Positions 27,658 through 40,410 of a DNA stretch of 64,000 nucleotides are shown in pieces (the first letter of the stretch is position 1; every line of letters begins with the position of its first letter). The notes beneath the pieces were generated by a model, which ran no database searches, had not been told where the DNA came from, and worked only from the letters and a program-made list of their open reading frames with translations. The position numbers were made by a program, and so were the translations under genes. This DNA comes from Leucaena leucocephala (lineage: Eukaryota > Streptophyta > Magnoliopsida > Fabales > Fabaceae), in contig CM073547.1 of the NCBI GenBank assembly GCA_037074615.1, positions 682,001 through 746,000 of the forward strand, in the 5' to 3' direction.

Positions 27658-30239
27658 TCACCTAGCAGTAACATTAGACAACTGACCAAACATGGCAGTA
27701 GTTTCGGCATGGGTTTCAACAGGAACATCTTGCTTCTCTTTTGTGTCATCGTCATTATTATTGTCTGCTTCTTGACGATAAATTGGGAGATCATGATGAT
27801 TAGAAGCAGAAGCAGGAGTGAGAGGCTTGGTCCCACTCTCATTCTCGCTGTCAGATTTTGCTTCTAATAAAGCTTCTTGAAGTTGCAAAGCATACTCCAA
27901 ATTCCACAACACATCTCCCATTGAAGGCCTCTCTCCCCCACAATCAACTAATTAAACACTTCTCAGCCTCCTCAACAAACTTGTTTACTGATTCTGGGTT
28001 ACACGTTCCTACGAGTAAAGGGTCCATAACCTTCTCAATCATGCCCTTTTCCTTACATTGCAATGCCCAATTAGCCAAATTCGCTTGTTCTCTAGGCAAT
28101 TGAGAGTTAAGTGGAGCCCTGGTACAACGTGCCTCTAACAGGACTACTCCAAATGAATACACATCAGATTTCTCCGTTAATTGCTGCAATCTGAAGTACT
28201 CAGGGTCTAAATTCCCAAAACTACCCTTCCCTGCTGTGCTGACGTGGCCTTGGTCCATTGGGCAGTCTTTGAAAGCCCAAAATCAGCTACCTTAGCTGTG
28301 AAGCGATTATCACGCACACTGTTGGTGGTCTTGACATCACGATGGATTATACCATGTGCAGTACCAGTATGCAGATAATGAAGCCCGCGGGCTGCTCCAA
28401 GCCTATGTGGGAACCTGACGTCTTGCCGCCTACCATAAAGCTTGCATCACCTCATCATTTTTTTTTTATAATAAATACATTACGTCTCTTGTTTAGCCTA
28501 TAGATGCCGCCTACAGATAGTAAAAAAATAATATTTTTTATCTCTATAATTTTAACCTAGATATAATTTAATTTTTAAATTTTAATTATAATTGAGCTGA
28601 TATAATTTTGATTTAATTATAATTTAATTCTTAATTTTAACTTGATATAATTTAATTATTATAGTTTTAACTATCTAAAATATTAATTTTTATATTTTAA
28701 AAAATAGATTTATATATTTGATAAAATTTAATAATTAAAATTTTAAATTATTAAAATTATATATATGGATTGAACTAGAGTGAGTTAGGGTTTAAAGATT
28801 AGGATTTAAAAATTAAGTTCCAATCAAATCATAATTATAATTGCAAAAGATTAATTTTCCCAAATACATATAACGATGGCTCGTATGAAGACGTACCTGC
28901 ATGAGAGGGAGTAACCATGAAGAGAAGCTATTTCTTCTCTCCCAGTCTTTAGGCCTCTTGTGCCACTTGCTGACCATAGTACCCAGGCCTGCAAATGCTC
29001 CGAACATCATGGCGAACCCAACCGTCTCCACCGCCTCGCGCTTTGATCCATTGCCTTCCCTACTCCCATCAAACCCCAAATCCTCCATCCAAGCTATTCA
29101 CCGAATTGCTCATCTTCATCACCTCAATACCGTTCATTATCGCATTTGCCGAATTTGCCCGTCCAATCTGAACCGTTAATCCTCCTGTCATCAATGAAGC
29201 ATCCACCCCAATGTCTTTGTAATACGGTACTGCCAGAGCTCCATTAATGGCCAACAATCCAAATTAGAAACCGCCATTTTCTGATTCACATACACGTTGA
29301 AGTAGAGATCGTTGAGGCTGTTTGACACGATGTCGCAGAAATGCAATCTTATAAGGTATCTAAAAGAATTTTGCACCTCGAATTTCCATGTCACGTTGTA
29401 ATTTGCGTTGTTCACGTCATCGGCCATTTCCGTGAAGGAAGCGTATACGGTCGGCGGTGCGATTAGAGGAGACATTGACGGGTTATTGGGGCATTTAATG
29501 GCGTCTGTAGCTACAGAGACGCTCTTCGCGAAATTACTGTTGGTGAGGAAAGGATCGGAGACCCAAACCCTCCCGAGCGTGTCGTTCACAGAGGTGATCG
29601 GAGGTCTGCCGTTGTTGGTACACTGGTTGGAAACCGTAGGAGGTCAGGCCGTTGAAGTTGCCGACGGGGAACAGGGCAGAGCCCTTGTCGGCGATCAAGA
29701 TGTTCGGAGCTGAAACGACTTCAATAGCATTGATGAAAGCAGCAGAATCCTTCAAGGGAAGAAACGAAATGGTGAATTGTACTGCAGTTGCATTTATGAG
29801 GTATCCCTTGAGGATCGGATTCCTGTTATTGTTCACATTGAAGCTATGAAGCAGAACATATTTGTTTGTATTTACTGAGAATGAAGCTTGCTGAAGATCG
29901 AAGACATTACCCAATGGAAGCCTGGTTGAGTCAAATTGAAAGAGTATATAGCGTCATCTTTGAAGATCCTTGCGCTCGAGTAAATTGGGGAGGAGGCATT
30001 GGTGTCATTGGCTGAGAATTTATAGTCATCCTTGGCTTGTAATAATGAACTGGTTTGTGATTCTGATTGGAAAAATCTTCCATCTGAGACTTCGTTGTGT
30101 TATCTGAATCTGAACCACAATCAATGAGGAAGTTATCTTGGGGAGTGAAGGTGTCAGGGGATTCTGAGAAAGCAATGGAAAAGAAGGACAAGAGGATAGT
30201 GACCAGGAGGACAGCCGTTGAAGGTGACATCGATGGCAA
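27658..30239 (-). pseudogene. Broken BUPS-type CrRLK1L receptor-like kinase
   Basis: The remnant of an intronless malectin-like receptor kinase reads from 30239 down to 27658. It starts with a signal peptide (MPSMSPSTAVLLVTILL). Malectin-like pieces follow: DDYKFSANDTNASSPIY, AAFINAIEVVSAP, YLIRLHFCDIVS, LNDLYFNVYVN, KMSNSVNSLDG. Then come the membrane segment (FAMMFGAFAGLG), RNSFSSWLLPL, and a kinase C-lobe with HRDVKTTN, DFGLSK, GSFGNLDPEYF, KSDVYSFGVVLLEA and the tail FGQLSNVTAR. These pieces best match, from memory, Arabidopsis BUPS1/BUPS2, which guard pollen-tube wall integrity with ANXUR and RALF peptides. Reading frame changes at about 30115, 29900 (with loss of ectodomain residues), 29610, 29255, 29075, 28255 and 27955. 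The kinase N-lobe is missing and replaced by AT-rich DNA (about 28440-28870). The LLD expected after HRDVKTTN is damaged. It cannot make a working kinase. Confidence 0.88.
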
Positions 30240-31337
30240 GGAGGATTGAAGAATTTGCAGTTACTTTATGGGTTTTCGTTCTATCTTCTCCATATCCTCC
30301 TGGTGAGGAGGACGATGATTCAATAAGAATCAGAAACAAGAAGCAACCTCGTAAAAAGTGGGCGCCATCTTAATTCGTGTCTTCAACATGTTCATGTTGT
30401 TTTGCGTTACGTCAAGATTTTGATTGGAAGGGGAGGAAAATGATGACAATTCCGACAGGAATTTTGGTTTCCCAATTTTTAGGCAAAGAGTTTGGCAAGA
30501 CTCGAGATCTTAAGTGGTTTTGTAGATTCAGGTACATTCCCTTGTCCCCTTAATAGAATTTACCAAGGAGAGAATTAGTCAAATTTAGTAAAACCAATTT
30601 CATTTAAACTAATTGAACACCTTCCTTTCCCAGCAAGGCAAGGCACAATGAAATATTGAAAACTTAATCTGATGCTCAGCTCCCATTGAATGATAGGAAT
30701 TAGATTCCCTCGAAAGCTCATTCAGATAGTTCCAGTTAATTGTCTTGAAATAATTTCAGTGACATTCTCTTAAAGGCCTCTCATACATACGTGTATTTTT
30801 CTAAAAAAATTTATTATCACCTCAAACCTCTGAAGTCATTAAAAACTTGAGGGATATATAGAACATATTTGATATGAATGGATTGAGAGATGAATATACG
30901 TTCTTTAATCCATGTCAAACATGATAATATGGCTTAGTTTATGTTAATCAAATAGATCTCCAATACTTTATTAAGTATTCAACCTTTATTACATGTGCAT
31001 TATCCTGAGAAAAGCTACTCCTATATAACTCATCCATCAACAAACCAGAAATAATACCTCGCTTGAGGATTCTCGACTACTGTAAAACCCTATTCTTTTT
31101 GGATATGTTATTTGAACTAAATGTAGGCGGAAGTATTTTTTTAAAAAAATTATATTAGAACGTTAGATTTGCAAAAATTGTTAAATTAATTTTAAAAAAA
31201 TTGATAATTGATTCTTATAAGAAAAACTATTTCTCCCATCCTCATAGTTTCATTCAATTTTAAATCAAGTCATTATATTTTTTTTAACTTCTTATCAAGT
31301 TCTTAAAATTTACATAGTTAGTACCATTAATCCTTAA
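30240..31337. other. Former upstream region of the kinase pseudogene
   Basis: No gene or RNA was recognised. The first few hundred bases would be the old promoter of the kinase. The remainder is AT-rich. Confidence 0.5.
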
Positions 31338-31860
31338 TGTTGGTGTGTGTTTGGTTCTTCCCTTTTAAACGCCTTTTGGCCAAAATTTAAATTTGAAATT
31401 TTTTTAAAATAAATAATTATATTTGTTTAAAATACTTTTTGAATTAAACTATAATTTAAAATTAAAATTTTATATAAACTGATCAGAGTAACTTATAAAA
31501 CAGTAAAAGAGCTTATGAACTAACCAATTACTATATTACCTCTATTTTTTTTACACACTCTCTCCTCTCTCTCTTTTATACCCTTTCTCCTCTCTCTTTT
31601 ATTTTTTACACCCTCTCTTATATCTCATATTTCTTCTATACGCTCTCTCCTCTTATCTCTTCTCTCTCCTATATTTAATAATCATACTCTTCTTAGTAAT
31701 TTATCAATAATAAAAGTACTTTTAAAAATAACTATCTAAACATTCTTTTATTTAAAACTATTTTTTTCATAAACTCTTATCCAAAAACTTTTTTTTAAAA
31801 GATGCCTAAAAATCTTATTTTTTTATAAGTCATTTTTTAAAATCTTATCCAAACGAACCT
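31338..31860 (+). mobile_element. MITE-like element, copy C
   Basis: Same family and orientation as the copies at 14948 and 61292. Borders: TTAA before TGTTGGTGTGTGTTTGG, and CCAAACGAACCT before TAA, so the two ends are imperfect inverted repeats around the CCAAAC/GTTTGG core. It has AGTAAAAGAGCTTATGAACT, ACCAATTACTATATTACC and a CTCTCTCCTCT tract. It encodes nothing. Confidence 0.75.
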
Positions 31861-32452
31861 TAATATTTACATCTGGGAAGGAAGCGTTTGACACATATAG
31901 TAAAGGTAAAAAATAGCTCATCATATAAAGAAGTGAATTTTGTAAGGCTCTCTTAGTAGATTTCGTAAATCTTATATAAATATATTTTAAATTTTATAGT
32001 TATACTTTAGTTTTAATAGGGTAATTAATACTAAATTTATTTAATTTTTTTATATTAAAAAAAAGATAGGCTAACATATTTTTTAACCAAATTCACTCTT
32101 ATTTAACAGATTTAAACATTAAGGATTAACGGAATTAATTGTGTAAACTGTAAAAATTTAATGAAAAATAAAAAGATTGCAGTGACCTTATTGAAAACTA
32201 AATTAAATGAAATTATAAGGTCTAGTAAAATAGTTTTTTCTTTTTTTAAAAAAAAAAGGTTGATCGTTTCACCTAAAAGCTTAGACTGTAATTCATAACA
32301 CTAACTTTTATTGAAAATATTTTGCAAACACAAAATCTTAAATTTATTTTTCCTATGAAAAATGTAAGCACAAACAAAACAAAGTTTTTTAATAAAAAAA
32401 GGCCCAAGCCAGAAAAATAAAGAGAATGGAGGCCTACGACAATGTGACTTAA

Positions 32453-32478
32453 ATATATATATATATATATATATATAT
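32453..32478. repeat. AT microsatellite
   Basis: Thirteen or so uninterrupted AT units. Simple repeats of this kind recur at 38170-38196, 52648-52672 and 52903-52935. Confidence 0.9.
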
Positions 32479-32484
32479 TAAGAT

Positions 32485-32695
32485 GAAGTATTTTTTTATT
32501 ATCTGTTCAATTTATCAAAATTTTATTTTAATTATATTTAAATTTGACTCATATCACATATTTAGTTGTGGTGAGTGAGTTTTCTAACAAAAATTTTTAC
32601 ATACATTAAAATTTAAATTTAAAATATTATTTAAACGGTATTAAATCATTTATCTCTCAAATTATTTTCAGTGTATAATTTAGAGATACTTTATA
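32485..32695 (+). repeat. Low-copy dispersed repeat, copy 1 of 2
   Basis: Similar to 48540-48720. Both carry TTATTTTAACTATATTTAAAT-like text, a run resembling ATCACACACTTA, then TATATTAAAATTTAAATTTA and a terminal stretch reading TTATTATTCAGATAATTT-like. It is very AT-rich, so part of the similarity may be compositional. No coding capacity. Confidence 0.4.
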
Positions 32696-33161
32696 CGCCA
32701 AGACTAAGCATTTTTCTATAGAGACTTGTTCATAATTTATGGATTTGGGGCTTCTTTTCTATAGAGAGACGAAGCAATTTCGCATCACAATCACAAAGTT
32801 ATTGAATATCTTCAACTAACTTGCACAAAGGGCGACTTTCGTTGTAGACGTTCCTTACGTGGTAAAGCACTAAGCCCTCTTTAATACTCATGAGATGTGG
32901 TACTTGAGATATCTTTTCCTTTTTCGCAAAGCCACGTCCACCGTCATTGTCTCGAATCATCCCGCGACAAGAAAACTACATTATTAGCGCAAAAGATATT
33001 ACCGCCGTTTTCAAAAGTATATCATATTGTTTTTTATTTTGTTTTTCCGCTGTAGTTTTCTTGTTCAAGCGGCAACTGCCTCGCACCCTCCCAACCTGAT
33101 TCTTCTTACAATCCAAAGTTGGAACAAAAGGTTTCTTCTCCGGCGAAGCTCAGTTTCACAA

Positions 33162-36129
33162 ATGGCTAGTGAGGCGGAGGAAACTGTACGACGTCGCTTA
33201 GCGGTAACCGAGTATCGCAGGAAGCTCCTCCAGCATAAGGAACTCGATTCCAGAGTTCGTGCAGGTCCAACATCAAACCCTAACTCCTTCTCTCTTTCTT
33301 TAACCTTCCCCCCTTGATTTTCTCTATTTGAACTATCAAATCCGTTCCACATTGACATTAATGCAATCTAAAAGCCTTTTCACCAGAATTGATATAGGTT
33401 CTGCTTGCTTCTATGGCAATTGGTGCATGTAACTTCTTTTTTTCATTGATTTATTGTTCTTTTCTCTGATTTCGGTTGCATTAAATCTCTTTTATCAGTA
33501 TTTCATTTCAACTATTACGTATTAACACATGTCATGATCAGCCACGGTAGCTGTGGGCTAAACTTAGGACAGGACTCTAGTTGAAAAACCTCAAGTGCTA
33601 TTTTGCCAAATTTGTACTAGCTTCTTGAGTGATAGTTTTTTAACGTTTCTTTTTTTACTGATTTGATTTTCTATTTCAACTGTACTCAGTTAGAGAGAAT
33701 TTGCGGACAGCGAAGAAGGGTTTCTCTAAAACTGAAGATGATCTGAAGTCCCTGCAGAGTGTTGGCCAAATCATAGGCGAAGTTCTGAGATCTCTCGACA
33801 ATGAACGCTGTAATTATAATTCGTTCTGCATCTATTTGTATCAACTCCCAAGTTTTGTGTATTCCTGAATTCAACATTATATGTAGCCGTGTGGGTGTAA
33901 AATATTTTTGCTGGATTGGAAACTCAATCATTCTGTCACATTTAGGATCTCTCCTGATTTTTTTTTTTTTTTTGCATAAAATATATATCTTCTGTTGTTC
34001 TCTCGAGTCTAAATTATGGACGAGGGAGGAATGGTTTGACATTCATGAAATAGTAATGCTTATAATCCGAAATGTTTCAGTGATAGTTAAAGCTAGCAGC
34101 GGGCCTAGATATGTGGTTGGCTGTCGCAATAAGGTTGACAAGGAGAAGCTAACTGCTGGCACTCGAGTGGTGCTTGATATGACTACTCTAACCATCATGA
34201 GGGCTCTACCCCGTGAAGTATTACATTGTCTACTATTGGACTGCTTGTTATCATCTTGCATACAATTCTAAATTCTTGGCTCGTTTACATTTTTCTTTTT
34301 TTCATATGTGACAGGTTGATCCAGTTATATACAATATGCTTCATGAAGACCCTGGCAATGTTAGTTACTCTGCAGTTGGAGGGCTTTCAGATCAGATTCG
34401 AGAGCTTAGGGAATCAATAGAACTGCCTCTAATGAATCCTGAGCTGTTTCTAAGGGTTGGCATCAAACCACCTAAGGTATGGTCATGCTGGAAATAGTTG
34501 AATGGCTTAGCACATTGTTAAAGAATAAGAATTGATGAATATTGTTGTTTTCCAGGGTGTTCTTCTTTATGGACCTCCTGGAACTGGAAAGACATTATTA
34601 GCTAGAGCAATAGCAAGCAATATAGATGCTAACTTTTTGAAGGTTTGACTTCGTTCTCTTTGCTGTGTATACAAAATGCTTGATATGTGGCCTTATAAAG
34701 ATACTTGTACTGTCAATTGAAAGTTTATTATTGTTCAGGTTGTATCTAGTGCTATCATTGATAAATATATTGGCGAAAGTGCAAGATTGATTAGGGAAAT
34801 GTTTGGATATGCACGTGATCATCAGGTAAAAACTTCCATTGAATTAAACATATTAAACTGAATTAAACATGCTTCTTTAGATGCCTCTATTAAACTGACT
34901 TTAACTAGTACCATCTTTTTGTTTAGCCTTGCATCATATTTATGGATGAGATTGATGCCATTGGTGGACGCCGCTTCAGTGAGGGAACAAGTGCTGACCG
35001 GGAAATTCAAAGAACACTCATGGAGTTGCTTAACCAGCTTGATGGGTTTGATCAACTTGGAAAGGTACTTATCTGCTTGAATTAGATCTCAACTTTTTGA
35101 AGATTTGCAATTGGTAAGACAATTCTGTCTATATTGCATTACATATATTGGGATGTGATTGAATGTGTTCTAAAATGTAGGTTAAGATGATTATGGCAAC
35201 AAATAGACCTGATGTGCTTGACCCAGCACTTCTTCGACCTGGCCGACTTGATCGTAAAATTGAAATTCCATTGCCAAATGAGATATCAAGGATGGAAATC
35301 CTCAAAATTCATGCTGCTGGAATTGCAAAACATGGGGAAATTGATTATGAATCAGTTGTTAAGCTTGCTGAGGTAGGTCCTAAGAACCCCTATCCATGTC
35401 CAAACTTCTTCACTTTTAAAATCCTTTGCCTAATGATTTCATGTATTTTAATAACTTCAGGGGTTCAACGGTGCGGATCTTCGTAATGTTTGTACTGAAG
35501 CTGGGATGTCTGCTATACGTGCAGAACGTGACTATGTAATTCATGAAGATTTCATGAAGGTAAAGACTTTTCTATTTCCAAAGTCTAGTTAGATGCATAA
35601 TGTTGTCGTGAATGGAATGATAATGTTCATTTGGTTGCCTTACTGGCTGTTCATTATCTGAATCGTAAGATATACTATCTCCCCTGGCAAGTATATGTAA
35701 TCAGAAAATCAACACCTCCTTGTTCCATAAAAACTCTCGCCTTAGCTAAAATCTTAGCTGGCGTTTTTGTGGGCGACTTTTCACTGTGGAGATAGAGTTC
35801 CTCCTGAATTTTCACACCTCCAACCAGAAAGTTTAAAATTGCTTCTGACTTTACAATCCAAATTTCCAAAGACGATTTGTTCTATCCATATTCCAATGAT
35901 TGAATTCCATTTCGTCTAATTCCAAACGTTGTGTAATTTAAATCAAGGAAGATCGATCATTTTTGTTTCTCAATGCAAATATGATTAATCACTGAGGTAT
36001 TTTGCTTTCCCTTTTTGGAGCACTCCTTGTCTTAACTGTTGTTCTTTATTTCAGGCTGTGCGCAAATTAAATGAAGCTAAGAAACTAGAATCTAGCGCCC
36101 ATTATAATGCTGATTTCGGGCAGGATTGA
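33162..36129 (+). CDS. RPT4: 26S proteasome regulatory particle ATPase RPT4 (subunit 10B)
   Basis: Ten exons (33162-33264, 33690-33809, 34081-34217, 34315-34476, 34556-34642, 34739-34825, 34927-35064, 35181-35372, 35461-35559, 36055-36129) give exactly 399 residues, the length I recall for Arabidopsis RPT4A. An N-terminal coiled coil covers about 1-70. An OB-fold with RYVVGCRNKVDKEKL follows. The AAA+ domain has Walker A GPPGTGKT (180-187), Walker B IIFMDEID (235-242), the pore loop segment SSAIIDKYIGESARLIRE, and the second region of homology ATNRPDVLDPALLRPGRLD. The protein ends in ADFGQD, without the HbYX motif, as expected for RPT4. It is one of six ATPases in the ring that unfolds ubiquitinated proteins and feeds them to the 20S core. 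All phases agree and no lesion was seen. Splice acceptors are TTCAG/TTTAG type. It sits between two pseudogenes. Confidence 0.97.
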
Positions 36130-36701
36130 AAGCTTTTTTGCGCATCTTTCGTCACCCAAACACTTGGGGAGCAAGGGAGGAATATTTATTATTGTCGGGC
36201 CTCATCCTGCCCCAATCGGATAAAGCCATCTCAACCCCAACCAATCATCTTCGGCCTTGCATTCCGCTATGTTGTTATTTAACATTATATTTCCATTTTT
36301 CCTCTTCTAACTTCAAGTAAAGGAAGAAGTTCCTTGTTCTTTTGTTCATTATCATTGATATTTAAGTTGTTCTTGGTGTTTGTTTTCCTTTTCATGCCCA
36401 TGAAGGCATGGACCATATTCGAATTACTTGTCAAAATGATAGGAGAAACTTTGAACATTGACAATCGGAGGCAAGCGAGTACAGATTTATTATGAGCACT
36501 ACAAATTCGCCAAATCTGGGCAAAAACAAAACAAAAGCTAACAGTGCTGCATAAATATTTCTTCAATTTTATTAAATAAATGCCATTCAATTGTTTCAAA
36601 ATATACATTTAAAACATCTAATGATGAATGCTAGTTTCTCTGGATGATCTTCCTTGAGAGGTTCACTTCCATTCATCCCACGGTCTCTAGTATTTGAGCG
36701 G
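36130..36701. other. Spacer between RPT4 and the IMPL2 remnant (tail to tail)
   Basis: Holds the RPT4 3' UTR on the left and the 3' side of the IMPL2-like gene on the right. No other feature is seen. Confidence 0.5.
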
Positions 36702-39700
36702 TCACCTCCACTGTAATGAATCAGAGTTTGTAGATGTATCTGTTTGTCTCCAGCTGCCAGAACATTAAAACCTGGCACATGCAACTCTTAGAAATGAGGA
36801 TGGAAGCTTAATCAAGTTAAATAAGGGGATTGAAATTGCACGGTTTTATCAGCTCGTTTATTTAGCGATAAGAATAAAATTAATACGGAGCAATATTGAA
36901 TGAGCACATGCTTGTTGCCGTCTTGCAGATGAAGTTGGAGATGCTTCCCAATAGAGTTCATCGCCTTTCCAATCAGTTATGAAACCTCCAGGGCCTTCTA
37001 TAACGGGTATCAAAGCAAGAAAATCATAGTCTGAAACACAATCTAATAGAAGTTAAGATTAAGCTTGATTATCCAAAACAAGAACTAGGATTAAGCTTAA
37101 TGATTATAATTCTATTGGCTGCATATATTGACGGACTTAATGCCTGTTTATTTCATTACAGAACTCAACATCGACCCTCAAATAGAGGCATTTAATGAGT
37201 TACGGCCCCCGTTTATTGTTTCAATCATCTCTCATTTAAGCTTGAAATGCAACCAAAGGAGATGACACGGTTTAGCTAACCTTCAGATCGGACTCAACAA
37301 CAATATCTACAAAGCCAGAAGCCAGAAGTGCATATACATAGCAGTCGCAACCATATAACGGAACTTTAACCTGTTAATCATCAGGAAAAAAAAAGAATAA
37401 CAGAAAGTCAACGAGAGTCATAGTAAAACGGAAATTGAATCGTATCATCACTGTCAGGTTCAATCACAAATTTCACTTAAGAAAATTCACCCCCCAAAGG
37501 GTGTCATAGATAACATTCATAGGTGATAGAAATTCCTTGTGCAAAAGGTGGAGTAAACTATACAAGATTTGATCAAATGAAAAGGCAAGTGAATTATTGT
37601 GTCCTACAGAGCAATGATAATATTCAGTAAAAGTTACAGAATCAATTTTTGGTAGGGGAAAAAATCGTGTCTCATACTGGATTATAAGTAAATTTTTCAT
37701 TTTAAAATATCAATTTCCCAAACATTCATTTTAAGATGAAGGCACAATGTCATGTGCCACCTTGTTTCTAACACGGACAAATGCCTCTGCTGCATCTCCA
37801 CTGAATAGATGTGGACTTGTGGTGTACCTAAATAGAGAAAAATTCTGCTATCAGTTAAACTTGCAATCCTACATATATCGTGAGAGAAAACTGTAGATAA
37901 AAAGTAAGTGACGAGTGAGGACTCTTCTGTTTCAAGAATCCCCTCTTGATCAATAGACCATTCATAAAAAAAGGTTCACTAAAGAAAATAAGAAATTATA
38001 CAAGTAAGCTTGAGCAAGATTTTCACATGTACGTGAGGAGACTTCCTGACCACTCATCCTAGTTTTCTTTCCAGATATCCCAATCCATCTTTCTCTTAAT
38101 ACAGGCTGATCCATTATGCCAAGGATCTGATGAAAGGAAACCGCATTTAACGGGAAGTTTACGGCCCAAATATATATATATATATATATATATATAACCA
38201 CAAAAGTTCGTGATGATGCCCATACAGACATTTAATAAGACATTCACCTTCATTCTCCTTTCCTACATTTCCACATCATAATGAATCAAGTGAGAAGCTC
38301 AGATAAATTTACAATGACAAAGAAATAATGATGAAGATGGTGAAATATCTGACTTGCCTTCATTTATTGGAAAGAAAATATCAAGAAATGTGCTGTAAAA
38401 CTCTAGAATGGGATTAAAAAATGCAAATCTTTTAATTAGACAAAAGCAACCAGATACAAGAGATCCTTACAGGTTTACTATTTAGTAGAAGGGCGATGAG
38501 GGTACCAAACAAGGGTTTCCCTGAAATGCATGCAAAATAAGATCGCAAGATGAAATATTTGAACTTCATAAAAAAATATGAATTTAGTTATCATTAAGGA
38601 AATTACCGGTGATAAAACTTTTGGTCCCATCAATAGGATCCAAAACCCAACATAGTCTGCACTACTTTCTTTACACCTCCACCCTCTTTCTTCTCCATGA
38701 CTGCACTTTTGTGAAAAATTTAGGCACGTACTTTAGTACTTCAATTACAGAATCTACCATCCCATTGATAGCTACGTGTTATTTCATCAAGTTGCAAACG
38801 AATATTAATCTTAGTAAAAATCATTTAATCGCGCACACCCACACTCATCCTAGCATTCCAGTTATTACTCTTATCATATGAGAATGCAGTAAACACTTCC
38901 ACAATTCATTAAGCGATAATAGTATGTTGATTTCAGTCAAGTTGGCACGAGCGCGCGAGCACACAGAGAACGCTAAGAAAAAGGAAAGGCAAAGATATAT
39001 TAAACCAGATATATTAAACCAGTTACACTGCATGAGAGGAAAATGCTCACGAATGATGGAAACCGTAGCCTCCTCAGCAGATTTATCCGCAACTGTCCCA
39101 GGGCCTGCAAATATCAAGTAGAATGAGACAATATCGTCCCAAAAAATATTGAAAAATATTTTAATTTCTCTTGAAAATCAATTACAATGTCGAGTCTCTC
39201 AAACTTTGAAAATACTCGAAACCTTTCAACATTTGCTAAAATACTAGTTCGGCAAGCAAAACAGAACTATATATAACTCCATTCCAAAAAGAAACAAAAT
39301 AAATCTTCAAATCCTTGCTTACAACATAACTGGAATCATCTTTATCAAGAATATCGACTTTATGTCTGAAATAGTTGCAAATAACTTGGCCGGAAGCATC
39401 GGCGACCTTGTTCCCAACCTCAGCGAATCGATTGATTTCGGACTCATTTATTCCGAAAGGGAAGGAGTGGCCTCCGTTGGCGACTTGGAGCCGAAGGCCA
39501 TTACCCTGGTTGAAGGGAATTTGAATCGAAAGGAGGCGCGATTTGAAGAAAAAGGAGAGGAAGAGGAAAATGTAGGGTTCGGAGAAAGAAGGAGGGACTG
39601 AGAGAACATTGAAGCAAAACACAGACGAGAGGCAGAGAGAGTGAGACGAGTAGTGAGGTGAAGCCGAGCGGAAACGAGCGCTAAAGGGAGCGATCCAGTT

Positions 39701-39706
39701 GACCAA
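36702..39706 (-). pseudogene. IMPL2: IMPL2/HISN7 histidinol-phosphate phosphatase, frameshifted
   Basis: Nine exon-like blocks match plant IMPL2, the plastid inositol-monophosphatase-like enzyme that dephosphorylates histidinol phosphate: 39331-39706, 39029-39104, 38607-38700, 38471-38520, 38002-38126, 37761-37827, 37281-37370, about 36935-37030, and 36702-36771. Recognisable parts: a basic, Ser-rich transit-peptide-like start; NRFAEVGNKVADASGQVI; ADKSAEEATVSII; HGEERGWRC; LDPIDGTKSFITG (metal-binding DPIDGT); MDQPVLRERWIG; AYLYTTSPHLFS; YGCDCYVYALLASGFVDIV; and YDFLALIPVIEGPGG. Three breaks were found. One base is missing just before the DPIDGT motif (DYV, then TTGGG where TTTGGG is needed, near 38650). 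The exon at 37030 joins its predecessor out of frame. One base is missing in the last exon before DSLQWR. The donor after SSAR is GC, not GT. The natural conclusion is a pseudogene. Clustered sequencing errors are the alternative, although neighbouring genes are clean. Confidence 0.68.
38170..38196. repeat. AT microsatellite in an IMPL2-like intron
   Basis: An uninterrupted TA run about 40 bases upstream, in gene direction, of the exon ending at 38126. Confidence 0.9.
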
Positions 39707-40410
39707 ACGTGACGCTTGAACGAGCCAGCTAGGTTTCGTACTGTGGCCGTGCTCGCAGACACTGTTCAGTTTTCTACACGTAAATATGCATATTTAATAA
39801 TGTTAGCCAAAAAATATGCGTATTTAATAAATATATAGGAAGACTAAATTCAATAAATTTTCCTTAATTTAAATACTATCCGGTTCTTTATTCTATTCCC
39901 TATTTTTCACACAATACATCAATTACATTTTTATTTATATTATATTTTTATTTTTTAAGTAATATACAAATAAATGAGCTATTATTTATAGTTATATTGT
40001 TCACATGTATAACAATTAAAATTTTAATTTTATTTTAAAAATACAGTTTTACATTATATTAATATGTAGTCAGAAAGATTAAAAAGATCAAGATTCAAGA
40101 CTATATTAACATAATTTTTTAATTCATAAAAAATTGTGATATTTAAAGACGGGGATTCACTTAATTTACAAATATAATTGATGGACCAGAGTCCATTTTT
40201 CCTTAATGAAATTAAAAGGAATCTCGATTAACAAGTAATATACCCAGTTCATTAAAGCAACATCATAAATCAGTTATTCATAGGGATTGGATACACACGC
40301 ACATATACACAACATTTAAGCTAATAATAGCTAGCCATATATGAAACACATCTGATCTGAATTACATAATAAGAAAGCATATATATTCATAAGCAGAGGC
40401 AAGTGGTGAT
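39707..40410. other. Spacer between the IMPL2 remnant and the dehydrin gene
   Basis: Old IMPL2 promoter on the left and dehydrin 3' UTR on the right. No other feature is seen. Confidence 0.5.

Noticed and set aside
39448..39762. Second frame at the IMPL2 start (MSASTATVRNLAG...)
   Set aside because: It ends without reaching the conserved NRFAEVGNKVADASG block. The frame from 39706 does reach it, so it was taken as the start.
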